Source of the DNA: SB15 sp964639245
GTDB lineage: Bacteria; Chloroflexota; Anaerolineae; Aggregatilineales; J027
Length of the DNA stretch: 64,000 nt
Assembly: GCA_964639245.1 (NCBI GenBank)
Contig: CAZXCU010000005.1
Coordinates: forward strand, 186,001-250,000
Direction of reading: 5' to 3'
In this document: positions 26,582-35,202 of the stretch, in pieces
Position numbering within the stretch: position 1 is the first letter of the stretch
Layout: each line of letters begins with the position of its first letter
Translations under genes and position numbers: made by a program
The notes under the pieces: generated by a model
The model's input: only the letters and a program-made list of their open reading frames with translations
Told to the model about the DNA's origin: nothing
Databases searched by the model: none

Positions 26582-27757
26582 ATGAGCAACAATCCTGCCA
26601 TTAACCGTTTTGTGGGAACATTAGACGAAGTTCAGAGCTTTCTCGACTCGTACAAAGATGATTTGTTCTATTTTGACATCAACCCCAGCACACCTCCGCA
26701 GGGCGCACGGCATTTTAAAATCACCACCTTCTCACCACGTGTGGCACGCCGGGTGATTGATGAGCTGCATCCGGGAACAGCCATGCCACGTCTCACCCCT
26801 TTGGCGAAACAAAAAATGGACGCGGTGGTGCAGTTGCCCGTGCTAGAATGTGGCATGAACATTCAACCGCATGATGGGATTGGCTGGCCGACTATTCCCG
26901 TTGAATTCAGCCGTTTTAAGTGGGTACGCTTTCCCTACATTAGTTCCCCAGTACATTTCCCTTCTGTTGAAGCCTCCTTTAATTTTTTCGACCCCGTGAT
27001 TGAAGCCTATAACCGTCTGGGGGTCAAAATTATTCTGGTGATGGGACACGAAATGTACGGTGAAGGGGCAGGTTGGGTGTGGCCTCAGATGAATTCGGAA
27101 AGTTGGAAAGCCTTTCGTCCACAGTTTGTGGCAGTGGCAGACAAGGTGATTCGTCGCTATGGGAATAAAGTCCATGCGTATGAAATCTGGAATGAAGGCG
27201 ATGTTGGGCCAAATAATCCCTCTGCTGTGGCTTTCCCTCCAGCAGATTATGCGCCTCTGCTCAACAGTGTCTCGAACACCGTGCGAACCTTCGCTGAAAA
27301 ATCGAAAGTCGTGCTGGGTGGATTGGTCAACAGCGTGAACGTCAGCGCCCAATATGTCAAAACGGTTAAAAGCACACTGGGCAAACTGCCTGTAGACGCG
27401 ATTGGTGTGCATCCCTATGGGCAAGGTTCGCCGAATGATAAAACTGTTTTTTCGCGGTTTGGCGATATTGATAACTATGTCAAAGTGATGAATACGGCTG
27501 CACCGGGTGTTCCGTTGTGGCTAACCGAATTGGGCGCTTTAGGCACCCATGACCCTGCCTACTGGGATGATGTGGCACTGTATATCAAAAATATGTACGG
27601 CTTTTTAAAAACAATGGCAGACAAAGCACCTGTTGCAGTGTGGTATGCGTGGTCGGACGGCATGGATATGGCACAAAAAACCAATGGCTTGGTGAAAGTC
27701 GATGGCAGCAAGAAACCCTATGTCTATGATGCGTTTATGAATATAGCCTGTGGATAA
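26582..27757 (+). CDS. clan GH-A-like TIM-barrel glycoside hydrolase, cytoplasmic
   Basis: A 391-residue protein. The barrel shows the two clan GH-A landmarks: acid/base Glu in AYEIWNEGDVGPN (strand 4) and the likely nucleophile in PLWLTELGALGTH (strand 7). VDAIGVHPYG between them matches strand 6. A lead of about 80 residues precedes the barrel. The specific GH family cannot be told; GH39- or GH5-like are options. No signal peptide is present, which is unusual for this clan and suggests an internal substrate or non-classical export. The ATG follows TTAGGAAAG, and TATAAT at 26549-26554 may be its -10 box. It overlaps the convergent small gene by 23 bases. Confidence 0.75.
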   Translation: MSNNPAINRFVGTLDEVQSFLDSYKDDLFYFDINPSTPPQGARHFKITTFSPRVARRVIDELHPGTAMPRLTPLAKQKMDAVVQLPVLECGMNIQPHDGIGWPTIPVEFSRFKWVRFPYISSPVHFPSVEASFNFFDPVIEAYNRLGVKIILVMGHEMYGEGAGWVWPQMNSESWKAFRPQFVAVADKVIRRYGNKVHAYEIWNEGDVGPNNPSAVAFPPADYAPLLNSVSNTVRTFAEKSKVVLGGLVNSVNVSAQYVKTVKSTLGKLPVDAIGVHPYGQGSPNDKTVFSRFGDIDNYVKVMNTAAPGVPLWLTELGALGTHDPAYWDDVALYIKNMYGFLKTMADKAPVAVWYAWSDGMDMAQKTNGLVKVDGSKKPYVYDAFMNIACG

Positions 27758-28034
27758 TGTGCTTTTCGATGATGTGATAGACTGCGACACTCCCAAGCAT
27801 AAGGGAAAAGCCTACCCAAATATTGAAGATACTGTTCGGGCGGACGACCAGATGGCGGGTGCTGAGGATGCTTAATTCACCAACTTCATCGCCCGCCTCC
27901 ACCCGGTCTATGCCGCGCCCATCGAATAAATTTTGGATGCCGTGATTGGCGCGGTCAATACCGAGCAGCACCATCAGCGCAACCAAAATTCCCCCTACCC
28001 AGCGATAGATGGTTAAAATCCGGGTTCGGTTCAT
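27735..28034 (-). CDS. small two-helix membrane protein
   Basis: A 99-residue protein with hydrophobic segments at about 10-27 (YRWVGGILVALMVLLGI) and 72-90 (IFNIWVGFSLMLGSVAVYH). Between them is a 45-residue polar loop (GIDRVEAGDEVGELSILSTRHLVVRP). I do not recognise a family. The ATG at 28034 has GAGGAG five bases upstream and lies one base after the comEC stop, so it is the coupled last gene of the comEC transcript. A role linked to ComEC, such as membrane assembly, is speculation from position only. Confidence 0.7.
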   Translation of the reverse strand: MNRTRILTIYRWVGGILVALMVLLGIDRANHGIQNLFDGRGIDRVEAGDEVGELSILSTRHLVVRPNSIFNIWVGFSLMLGSVAVYHIIEKHIIHRLYS

Positions 28035-28035
28035 G

Positions 28036-30372
28036 TTACTCCTCTGTATAGATTTCCATTTCGCGCCCGGCAAGGACAATTTCTATCGTACCATGTTCAT
28101 CGGTGCGAAATAAACGTGCGTTTGCCAAACGGTCAATTACCACCGGGGAAGGTCGCCCGCGCTGATTCGCCGCATCCAGATGAATCACGGCAACCTGTGG
28201 ATTGGCAACCGCTAAAAACGGTGCGCTAGAGGAATCGCCATCCCCATGATTAGCGACTTGCAAAATGCTGGCTTGGATGAGGTGAGGATTTTGCAGCAAG
28301 ATAGTTTCAACTTCCGCGCCGATATTGCCTGTGAGCAGCAGACTTGCCGACTCATAAGTCACACGCAGTACCATCGTTTCTTCTTCGGCAGTGTCATCCG
28401 GCGAATACAGCACCTGAAGCATGACCCCATCTTCTGTCGTGACCGAATAGCCTGCTGTGACGGTCACGATAGGGACATTTTTTTCTGAGAGCTGACTCAA
28501 GATGGCTTGATATTCGGGTAGTTCAGACGATTGGGCAGTGATCAGCACCACGCCAACTTCATAGCGGTCTATCAGTTCGGGCAGCGCGGCAATATTTTCT
28601 GAAATCGGGGCAGAAATGACCAGCACATCAATATGGCGGGTTCGCGGGGGGAGTTTGTCGCCCAGTTCACTGAGCAAACGGGCAGGAAATTCCCCACCAT
28701 CTACTAGAATAATGCCGCCCTGTGGCGATTCAATCAACACACCGTTGCTGTTGCCCACGTTCAAAAAAGAGACATGCAGTTTGCCATCGGGTTGGCGGGA
28801 CATGCCACTCACCACCAGCGCGATGGCGGCTAAAGAAGCAACTTGCATCACCCGCAGGGGAATTTGTGCGTTCAAATTGCCAAACAAGTGCATCGCCCAC
28901 CGAGGGCGGGTCGATTGATAAAGACTCCACAGCAAAAGCAAAAAGAAAAATAAACTCACTGGCGCTGCGCCCATTTGTAGGGAGGTATCCGCAAAAGAAA
29001 GTTCAGCGAAAAATTCAATCACTTCAACCGTGATGGTCAAGAACAGCCACGCCCCACTCAAAATAAGTTCTCCTATCGGCGCAATCAATAAACCAACCAG
29101 AACGCCCACCACCCCGAATAGCAGCACCAACGGCTGAAAGGGAATGATAATGAAATTAACAAGCGGCGAAACCACTGACAAGCGCCCAAAATAATACAAG
29201 ATCAAGGGCAGGGTGGTGATTTGGGCGGCAGTGGTGACAATCAGGGAGTCAGACAAAATTGCCAGCAGTTTTTTACCGAATTTTTCTCCAGCAAGGCGGG
29301 TAAGCAGGCGTTCCATGCCTTTTTCTAAGGGTGGTACAAAAGTTGCCATGCCAATCACCGCCGCAAAACTCAATTGAAAACCCACATCCCATAAGGTGTA
29401 AGGATTAAGCACACTGAGCAGCAGTGCCACAAATGCTAAAGACGTGGGTAAATGGGTTTTGCGATGCAGCGCTTGGGCGATAATCAACACCGCGCTCATG
29501 ACCGCAGCACGAACAACAGCCGCCCCCGCCCCCACAAAAATCGTATAAATTAAAATAGCAACCACGCCTATCGTCGCCGCAATTTCTTCTCTGGTAAAGC
29601 GGCGCAAAATGGACATCAAGACTTGCGCGAGAATGACCATGTTAAAGCCGGAAATCGCAATGATATGCGAAGTCCCCGTGATGACAAAACTTTCTTCGAC
29701 ATCCGCCGCGAGGCCATTGTCATCCCCTAACAAAATCCCTACCAAGAGTGAGGCATGGGGTTCGGGCAGGCTTTCGTTGATAAAAGCGCGGGCATCACGT
29801 TTAATGTCTAACAACGTTTCGTAGAAAAACCAGCCATTGCCTGTGGAAAGTACCTGCACATCCGCACCGGGCATGATGCTAAAAATCTTCTGGCGCGAAA
29901 GATAACTGCGATAATCAAAGGCATCAGCAGTGGGTGGGGTACGCAGTGTGCCAAACGCTTGAATCTCATCTCCATAGCCAATGTCAGCCGTGCGTTCAGC
30001 ATACACCAGCAAGCGTCCGGTAGATTCTTGCCCGCCGGCTTCTTCAACACGGAGGAGTACCTGCAACCGGGACTCTAAAAGTTCGGGGTCTTCAATGACC
30101 ACCCCGCGCACCGTCAATTGTCCCCGGTCATTCAAGCGGGCAATGTGATTTTCCTGTCGTTCGGGGTTGGCGGCTTCAAAACGCACGATGCCCAGCGCAA
30201 AAAAAATAATCACCCAGCCCAACAGGCGGTATGTTTTGTCGGTAGAAAACACCCAGACATTGAGTAACGCGGCAATCACCGCCACGACAAGGGCAACCCG
30301 CCCGTCTATGTCGCTGCGCGAAGCAAGCACCATGCCAGCCACCCATCCCAGAGTCAGGTAAATCAGTGTCAC
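28036..30372 (-). CDS. comEC: ComEC/Rec2 family DNA-uptake channel with decayed MBL domain
   Basis: A 778-residue inner-membrane protein. The N-terminal part has three to four helices and a DUF4131/OB-like region (LNDRGQLTVRGVVIEDPE). The central competence domain has about ten helices, with GDDNGLAADVEESFVITGTSHIIAISGFNM, a family hallmark. The C-terminal domain has the metallo-beta-lactamase layout (LHVSFLNVGNSNGVLIE, ILVDGGE, LLLTGNIGAEVE, ILQVANHGDG). The usual HxHxDH is replaced by SAPISEN and the later aspartate by asparagine, so nuclease metal binding is probably lost. DNA transport may remain. The start is GTG at 30372 with AAGGG upstream. Confidence 0.9.
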   Translation of the reverse strand: MTLIYLTLGWVAGMVLASRSDIDGRVALVVAVIAALLNVWVFSTDKTYRLLGWVIIFFALGIVRFEAANPERQENHIARLNDRGQLTVRGVVIEDPELLESRLQVLLRVEEAGGQESTGRLLVYAERTADIGYGDEIQAFGTLRTPPTADAFDYRSYLSRQKIFSIMPGADVQVLSTGNGWFFYETLLDIKRDARAFINESLPEPHASLLVGILLGDDNGLAADVEESFVITGTSHIIAISGFNMVILAQVLMSILRRFTREEIAATIGVVAILIYTIFVGAGAAVVRAAVMSAVLIIAQALHRKTHLPTSLAFVALLLSVLNPYTLWDVGFQLSFAAVIGMATFVPPLEKGMERLLTRLAGEKFGKKLLAILSDSLIVTTAAQITTLPLILYYFGRLSVVSPLVNFIIIPFQPLVLLFGVVGVLVGLLIAPIGELILSGAWLFLTITVEVIEFFAELSFADTSLQMGAAPVSLFFFLLLLWSLYQSTRPRWAMHLFGNLNAQIPLRVMQVASLAAIALVVSGMSRQPDGKLHVSFLNVGNSNGVLIESPQGGIILVDGGEFPARLLSELGDKLPPRTRHIDVLVISAPISENIAALPELIDRYEVGVVLITAQSSELPEYQAILSQLSEKNVPIVTVTAGYSVTTEDGVMLQVLYSPDDTAEEETMVLRVTYESASLLLTGNIGAEVETILLQNPHLIQASILQVANHGDGDSSSAPFLAVANPQVAVIHLDAANQRGRPSPVVIDRLANARLFRTDEHGTIEIVLAGREMEIYTEE

Positions 30373-30492
30373 TGTTTGAAAATCCCTTCTTACCGCGATT
30401 TATAGTAGCGTATCTGGGGGATGGCTGCAATTTAAGGTTGTTGAAAATTTGGTTTTCATAGTATGCTTGAAACGAATTTTTGGAGGTTTGAT

Positions 30493-31161
30493 ATGTCACT
30501 CCCGCCGGAACTAACTAGAGTTTTACCCGCGTCACTTGATGTCCTTCGTTATATGGGGCAGAGCCAGCTTGAATCCGCCGATGCCGAAACCCTTGCCGAG
30601 GGAACACGCCTGAGTGAACGTGGCATCTTAAAGGCCATTCGTGGTCTGGTGACGGGAGGGTATCTGACCGCTGACCAAAATTATATTTATTATCTGACAC
30701 GCAAGGGGCATCAGGCGATTGGTGATCTGGCAGCGTATGATGCTGAACGTGCCGCGCAAGGTGGACAAAGTAGCCGCGCTCAATTTGCCCAAGCTGAACT
30801 GGTTGCCGTCGCACCCGCCGCATTTGATGCCCAAAAACCGAATATGCTCCAAGTCGGATTCGGTAACATGTCTGGGCTGCAAGGGGCTGCCCAAGTGATT
30901 TTACGGTTCTCTTCAGTAGGCGGGGCAGTGAATAAACAAGAAGTGACCTTTACGCTGCAACCCACCCAAGCGGCCTCCCCTGTGGCTTTAGAGGTGACTC
31001 CCGACTCACAGCATCAGGCGGTACGGGTGCGAGTTGAAGGAATCCAACTGCTGGATAGTGATGACGTGCATCCGGCGGGGGGGATGTTTTTTGACATCCC
31101 TGTGGGGACAGGGGGCGGTCATTTACAGGCGTGGTACGGGACGCTGACCCTCCAAGCCTGA
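30493..31161 (+). CDS. winged-helix protein with C-terminal beta domain
   Basis: A 222-residue protein. Residues about 8-85 look like a winged helix-turn-helix: helices in ASLDVLRYMGQ and AETLAEGTRLSERGILKAIRGLVTGGYL, and a wing in NYIYYLTRKGHQAIGDL. After a linker the C-terminal half is beta-rich (MLQVGFGNMSGLQGAAQVILRFSS, VTFTLQPTQ, PVALEVTPDSQHQAVRVRVEG) and may bind a partner or ligand. The ATG at 30493 follows TGGAGG and is preferred to ATG 30463. The stop overlaps the next start as TGATG, so it is coupled to the QTMAN-like glycosyltransferase. Whether it binds DNA or RNA is not shown. Confidence 0.65.
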   Translation: MSLPPELTRVLPASLDVLRYMGQSQLESADAETLAEGTRLSERGILKAIRGLVTGGYLTADQNYIYYLTRKGHQAIGDLAAYDAERAAQGGQSSRAQFAQAELVAVAPAAFDAQKPNMLQVGFGNMSGLQGAAQVILRFSSVGGAVNKQEVTFTLQPTQAASPVALEVTPDSQHQAVRVRVEGIQLLDSDDVHPAGGMFFDIPVGTGGGHLQAWYGTLTLQA

Positions 31162-32261
31162 TGCACATTCTCTATGCCGATTCCCATTACGAAGGCGCGC
31201 ACCGTGACTGGATAGACAGCTACGCCGCCCGTACTCAACACCAAATCACGCTGCTGACCATGCCGGGTGGAGATTGGCGCTGGCGGATTCAAGGCGGGGC
31301 GGTACATTTAGCCAATCAATACCTCACCCAACGCACCCAATTACCGCCAGTCGATTTATTGCTGCTGAACGGAATGGTGAGTGCGCCCGTTTTTTTGGCC
31401 TGCACCCGTCCTTATTTACAGGATGTGCCGCTTGCCCTTTATATCCAAGAAAATCAACTCAATTATCCGCAGGAGGAATATATCTGGACGAATGGTGCGG
31501 TTGTCCAGGTCATGTCTGCCTATGCTGCGGATGCGATTTTTTTCAACGGAGACTATCTTCGTCAAGATTTTCTGGTGTCGCTGCAAAAATTTCTTGCTGA
31601 ACGCGGCGATTATCCCGAAGATATTTATGAACAAGTTGCAGCACATTCGGAGGTATTGCTAAGGGGCATCAATCTCAACGAACGGCTTGGCAACCCCGTT
31701 TTAGACCCGCCGATTCCCGAAAAACCCATTACGTTTTTGTGGAATCATCGCTGGGCATATGAAAAAGGCATTGATGATTTCGCAGCAGCCCTGCGCCAAC
31801 TTCATCAGGAAAATACCCCCTTTCACGTGATTCTGGCGGGCAATGTGCTGGATAGAACCACACTACGGGATTCTTTGTGCGCGGAACTGGGCGAACGGGT
31901 CGTGATGCACGGTCTCATGACCGGGGCAACCTATACCGAAGCGCTGCGAAAAGCTGATGTGATGGTCGCGTGTTCTAAAAATGAACCCTTGGGGGTAAGT
32001 ATGCTGGAAGCCATCTATATGGGCTGTCTGCCCTTAATGCCAGCACGCGGAAGTTTCCCCACCATGCTGCCCGCAGAACATCACGATTTGCTGTATGATG
32101 GCAGTGTGGAGGAATTAGTGAGTCGGATGCGTCAACTGGCGCTTGTTCCTACCCATCGCCCGATGCTGGCACAGGTCGCCGCTGCGTATGATTGGGCAAA
32201 TGTAACCGCCCACTACGATGAAACTTTAAAAAACGTGCAACATAGCCCTCGTTTGCGATAA
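31161..32261 (+). CDS. QTMAN-like glycosyltransferase (DUF3524 N-terminal domain)
   Basis: A 366-residue GT-B-type glycosyltransferase. The N-terminal half matches the DUF3524 pattern known from the tRNA-queuosine mannosyltransferase QTMAN/GTDC1: MHILYADSHYEGAHRDWID (1-19), then TLLTMPGGDWRWRIQGGAVH (about 40-59). The animal protein has a comparable SH-x4-D and K/D-WHWR arrangement. The C-terminal half has LWNHRWAYEKGIDDFAAALR and ACSKNEPLGVSMLEAIYMGC, the donor-sugar site with an EX7E pattern. A role in glycosylating queuosine in tRNA or a related acceptor is inferred from this resemblance only. ATG at 31161 overlaps the previous stop; the frame is open to 31131. Confidence 0.75.
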   Translation: MHILYADSHYEGAHRDWIDSYAARTQHQITLLTMPGGDWRWRIQGGAVHLANQYLTQRTQLPPVDLLLLNGMVSAPVFLACTRPYLQDVPLALYIQENQLNYPQEEYIWTNGAVVQVMSAYAADAIFFNGDYLRQDFLVSLQKFLAERGDYPEDIYEQVAAHSEVLLRGINLNERLGNPVLDPPIPEKPITFLWNHRWAYEKGIDDFAAALRQLHQENTPFHVILAGNVLDRTTLRDSLCAELGERVVMHGLMTGATYTEALRKADVMVACSKNEPLGVSMLEAIYMGCLPLMPARGSFPTMLPAEHHDLLYDGSVEELVSRMRQLALVPTHRPMLAQVAAAYDWANVTAHYDETLKNVQHSPRLR

Positions 32262-32300
32262 AATTGCTAAATCTAACAAATTCGATGTCAGGAAACAGGA

Positions 32301-32708
32301 TTGTTCAGCGAACTTGAATTTTACGTCCGCTATGCTGAAACCGACGCGATGGGGGTGGTACACCATGCCAGTTATCTGGTGTATATGGAAGAAGCCCGCA
32401 GCCATTTTGCCCGTGAACGCGGACAAAGCTACGCGGATTTTGAGGCAAGTGGTTACTTTCTGGTTGTGTCCGAAGTAGAAATGCGTCTGGTTGCGCCCGC
32501 CCGTTATGGCGACAAACTGCGGGTTAAAATTAGTGTCGAGGAATTCAAAAGCCGCCGCATCACCTTCGGGTATGAAATTTACGAAACTAAAGCCAATACC
32601 CTGCTGGTTCAAGCCACCACCCGCCATATCTGTATCAACAAGGCAGGCCAACTTTCGGTCATTCCTGAGACATGGCGCAAGGTCTGGGCTGGCGATGTCA
32701 CCAGCTAG
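32301..32708 (+). CDS. acyl-CoA thioesterase, YbgC/4HBT hot-dog type
   Basis: A 135-residue hot-dog protein. The motif YVRYAETDAMGVVHHASYLVYMEEAR (written here in parts: YAETDAMGVVHH with Asp15, then YLVYMEEAR) is the standard 4HBT/YbgC active site. It probably hydrolyses acyl- or aryl-CoA thioesters. The start is TTG at 32301, five bases after AGGAAA; the next ATG would remove the catalytic aspartate. It lies 36 bases upstream of the acyl-CoA ligase. A DHNA-CoA thioesterase role in menaquinone synthesis is possible because none was seen in the men operon, but the ligase neighbour favours fatty acyl-CoA. Confidence 0.85.
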   Translation: MFSELEFYVRYAETDAMGVVHHASYLVYMEEARSHFARERGQSYADFEASGYFLVVSEVEMRLVAPARYGDKLRVKISVEEFKSRRITFGYEIYETKANTLLVQATTRHICINKAGQLSVIPETWRKVWAGDVTS

Positions 32709-32744
32709 CAATCTCGAAAATGTTATTGAGGAGTATCAAAGAAT

Positions 32745-34496
32745 ATGGTTACTTATGCAGATAAACCTTGGTTAAAATCTTACGATGCAGGTGTTCCCCA
32801 TTCACTTGCTCCCTACCCTGACTATCCGATTCATGCGACGCTGGAAACGGGCGCAAAAAAGCACCCCAGTCGGACAGCATTGGTGGCTTCTGCCCATTTG
32901 CCTGTGGTGGGGCGTAAATACAACGAGGTGAGCTATCAAGCCCTGAATGAAGCCTCGGATGCACTTGCTGCCGCTTTGGTAGAGATGGGCTTGCAAAAAG
33001 GGGATCGCGTGGTCATCGTTATGCCCAACTGTGTGCAGTTTGCGATTGCTTTTTTCGGGATTCTGAAAGCGGGCGGGGTGGTTTCCGCCACCAATCCGAC
33101 CTACCCACCGGATAAAATGAAACATCAAATTAATGACAGTGGTGCAAAAATCGCCATTACCTTAAGTTTGTTTTATAACATGCTGGTAGAAATTCAGCCC
33201 GGCACCACGCTCAAACATCTGGTTGTCACCAATGTCAAGGAATATTTGCCCGGATTGGCGAAATTCCTGTTTACACTGGCTAAAGAGAAAAAAGACGGTC
33301 ATCGTATCGAAAAACGCGCCCAAGACCAGTGGTTGCAGGATATTCTGGTAAAGTACAAGGGCAAAAAAGCCAATGTCCAAGTCACCGGGGAAGATTTAGC
33401 CCTGTTCCAATACACCGGTGGGACAACGGGGGTTTCTAAAGCAGCGATGGCTTCACACAAGGCGCTGGTCGCCAATGCGCTGATGACCTCCGCTTGGCTG
33501 TTCGGCAAAAATGACCCCACCGAACTCTCTTATCTCGGCGCGATTCCGATGTTCCATGTATTCGGATTGGTCGCTGTGCTGATTTCAGCCGTCAATATGG
33601 GGAGTAAAATCATTCTTGTTCCCAACGCCCGCGATATTGATGATGTGCTGGATAATATTCACACCTTCCGCCCATCGGTGTTTCCGGGTGTGCCTGCCCT
33701 GTACAACGCCATCAATAACAATGAAGGCGTGAAAAACAAAAAATACGATTTGAGCAGCATCAAAGTCTGCTTGAGCGGGTCTGCTCCCTTGCCTCCCGCC
33801 ACAAAAGAAGAATTTGAAGGGATTACCGGCGGTAAATTGATGGAAGGGTTCGGCATGAGCGAAACCCCCACCGCTACCCACTGTAATCCGGTGAATGGTG
33901 AAAATCGGACGGGTTCGATTGGTCTGCCCCTGCCGGATATGGAAATGAAGATTGTTTCGTTAGATAATCCAGAAGAAGAAGTACCGATTGGTGAAGTCGG
34001 TGAATTGGCGATGCACGGCCCACAACTGATGCGCGGGTATCATGGAATGCCCACTGAAACCCACAATACCCTGCGGGCGGATGCAACAGGAAAATTATGG
34101 ATTATGACGGGCGATATTGCCCGAATGGATGACGAGGGATATTTTTACATCGTTGACCGCAAAAAAGACATGGCGCTGATTGGCGGTTTTAATGTCTACC
34201 CGCGTGCAGTGGAAGATGTGTTGATGGATCATCCGGCAGTACGTGAAGTCGGCGTGGCGGCGGTTCCCCATCCCGAAAAAGTCGGGCAGGAATCGCTCAA
34301 AGCATGGGTGGTGTTGCACGAGGGACAAAAAACCACCGCAGACGATTTAATTGAATTTGCTAGCAAAAAACTCGCCCGCTATGAAGTGCCAACGCGGTAC
34401 GAATTTGTGAGCGAACTGCCACGAACAACGGTGGGAAAAGTGCTGCGGCGTGAATTGGCACGGATGGAAATGGAAGCAAGAGAAAAAACAGGGTGA
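32745..34496 (+). CDS. long-chain fatty acid--CoA ligase (FadD-like)
   Basis: A 583-residue ANL-superfamily enzyme. Motifs: phosphate loop YTGGTTGVSKAAM (about 222-234), GFGMSETPTATH, the hinge with TGDIARMDDEGYFYIVDRKKD, ALIGGFNVYPRAVED and the C-terminal lysine in TTVGKVLRREL. The aromatic GGF-N-VYP block and insertions near 180-210 resemble long-chain acyl-CoA ligases. It activates fatty acids for beta-oxidation or lipid synthesis at the cytoplasmic membrane. ATG at 32745 follows GAGGAG at a longish spacing of 11. The next gene starts by GTGA overlap with its stop. Confidence 0.93.
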   Translation: MVTYADKPWLKSYDAGVPHSLAPYPDYPIHATLETGAKKHPSRTALVASAHLPVVGRKYNEVSYQALNEASDALAAALVEMGLQKGDRVVIVMPNCVQFAIAFFGILKAGGVVSATNPTYPPDKMKHQINDSGAKIAITLSLFYNMLVEIQPGTTLKHLVVTNVKEYLPGLAKFLFTLAKEKKDGHRIEKRAQDQWLQDILVKYKGKKANVQVTGEDLALFQYTGGTTGVSKAAMASHKALVANALMTSAWLFGKNDPTELSYLGAIPMFHVFGLVAVLISAVNMGSKIILVPNARDIDDVLDNIHTFRPSVFPGVPALYNAINNNEGVKNKKYDLSSIKVCLSGSAPLPPATKEEFEGITGGKLMEGFGMSETPTATHCNPVNGENRTGSIGLPLPDMEMKIVSLDNPEEEVPIGEVGELAMHGPQLMRGYHGMPTETHNTLRADATGKLWIMTGDIARMDDEGYFYIVDRKKDMALIGGFNVYPRAVEDVLMDHPAVREVGVAAVPHPEKVGQESLKAWVVLHEGQKTTADDLIEFASKKLARYEVPTRYEFVSELPRTTVGKVLRRELARMEMEAREKTG

Positions 34497-35164
34497 ACCC
34501 CCAACTGGTCTTTTTTGATGTGGATGGCACGCTGACAACGGGCAATACATGGGATGGTATTTTTCAATATCCCGGCATTAACCGTTTGAAAGTAGCATGG
34601 CTGCGCGTGTCCATCCAGCCTTATATTTTGCTGCGTCGCCTCTATCTTTTTGGAGAGGCGCGTTTTTTTCAGATGTGGATGCAAAAAATTGCCGCCCTCC
34701 TCAAAAATTGGTCACAAGAAGAAGTCAATGCGCTTTGCGATTGGCTGGTGACGGTCTACCTGAAAGAATCATTTCGGGCAGATGTGGTGGACATCCTCAA
34801 ACAACAGCAGGCACAGGGGGCGCAGGTTGTGCTGGTGAGCATGTTGTTTCAAGGGGGAGTCCATAAACTGGGTGAACAGCTTGGCGCGGACGGGGCAATC
34901 GGAACAGCCTTAGAATTCAAAGATGGCAAGGTCACGGGTAAGCTCGTCGGGAATGTATGTTTTGGCCCACGCAAGCTGGATTTTTTGCGAACTTACCTTG
35001 AACAACACGCGCCGGAAATTTCGCTGGAAGATTGCGCGGCCTACGCCGACAGCTACAGTGATGCGCCCATGCTGGCGATGGTGGGCAAGGCCGTGGCGGT
35101 GTATCCGCATAAGAATTTACGGGATGCTGCCATAGAACAGAAATGGCAAATCTATGAAAAATAA
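34493..35164 (+). CDS. HAD-IB family phosphatase (SerB-like)
   Basis: A 223-residue HAD hydrolase. Motif I is FFDVDGTLTTGNTWDG with Asp9 and Asp11; motif II is VVLVSMLFQGG; the lysine segment is in the KVTGKLVGNVCFGPRKL region; motif IV is AAYADSYSDAPMLAMVG. The IB subfamily includes phosphoserine phosphatase and lipid-headgroup or lysophosphatidate phosphatases. Coupling to an acyl-CoA ligase makes a phospholipid intermediate a reasonable guess. The start is GTG at 34493, overlapping the ligase stop by four bases. A hairpin terminator begins at its stop codon. Confidence 0.87.
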   Translation: MNPQLVFFDVDGTLTTGNTWDGIFQYPGINRLKVAWLRVSIQPYILLRRLYLFGEARFFQMWMQKIAALLKNWSQEEVNALCDWLVTVYLKESFRADVVDILKQQQAQGAQVVLVSMLFQGGVHKLGEQLGADGAIGTALEFKDGKVTGKLVGNVCFGPRKLDFLRTYLEQHAPEISLEDCAAYADSYSDAPMLAMVGKAVAVYPHKNLRDAAIEQKWQIYEK

Positions 35165-35187
35165 ACAAGGGGCTTCAACCCCTTGTT
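35164..35187. terminator. bidirectional hairpin between HAD gene and ftsH
   Basis: A perfect nine-base stem AACAAGGGG (35164-35172) / CCCCTTGTT (35179-35187) with a six-base loop lies between two convergent genes. The plus exit is TC-rich (CGTCTTT) and the minus exit reads through A/T-rich sequence, so neither T-run is perfect, but position and symmetry fit a shared terminator. Confidence 0.7.
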
Positions 35188-35202
35188 CGTCTTTAACATG
35201 TC

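Noticed and set aside
30463..30492. Earlier ATG for the winged-helix protein
   Set aside because: The strong TGGAGG site lies inside this extension and fits ATG 30493; no site precedes 30463.
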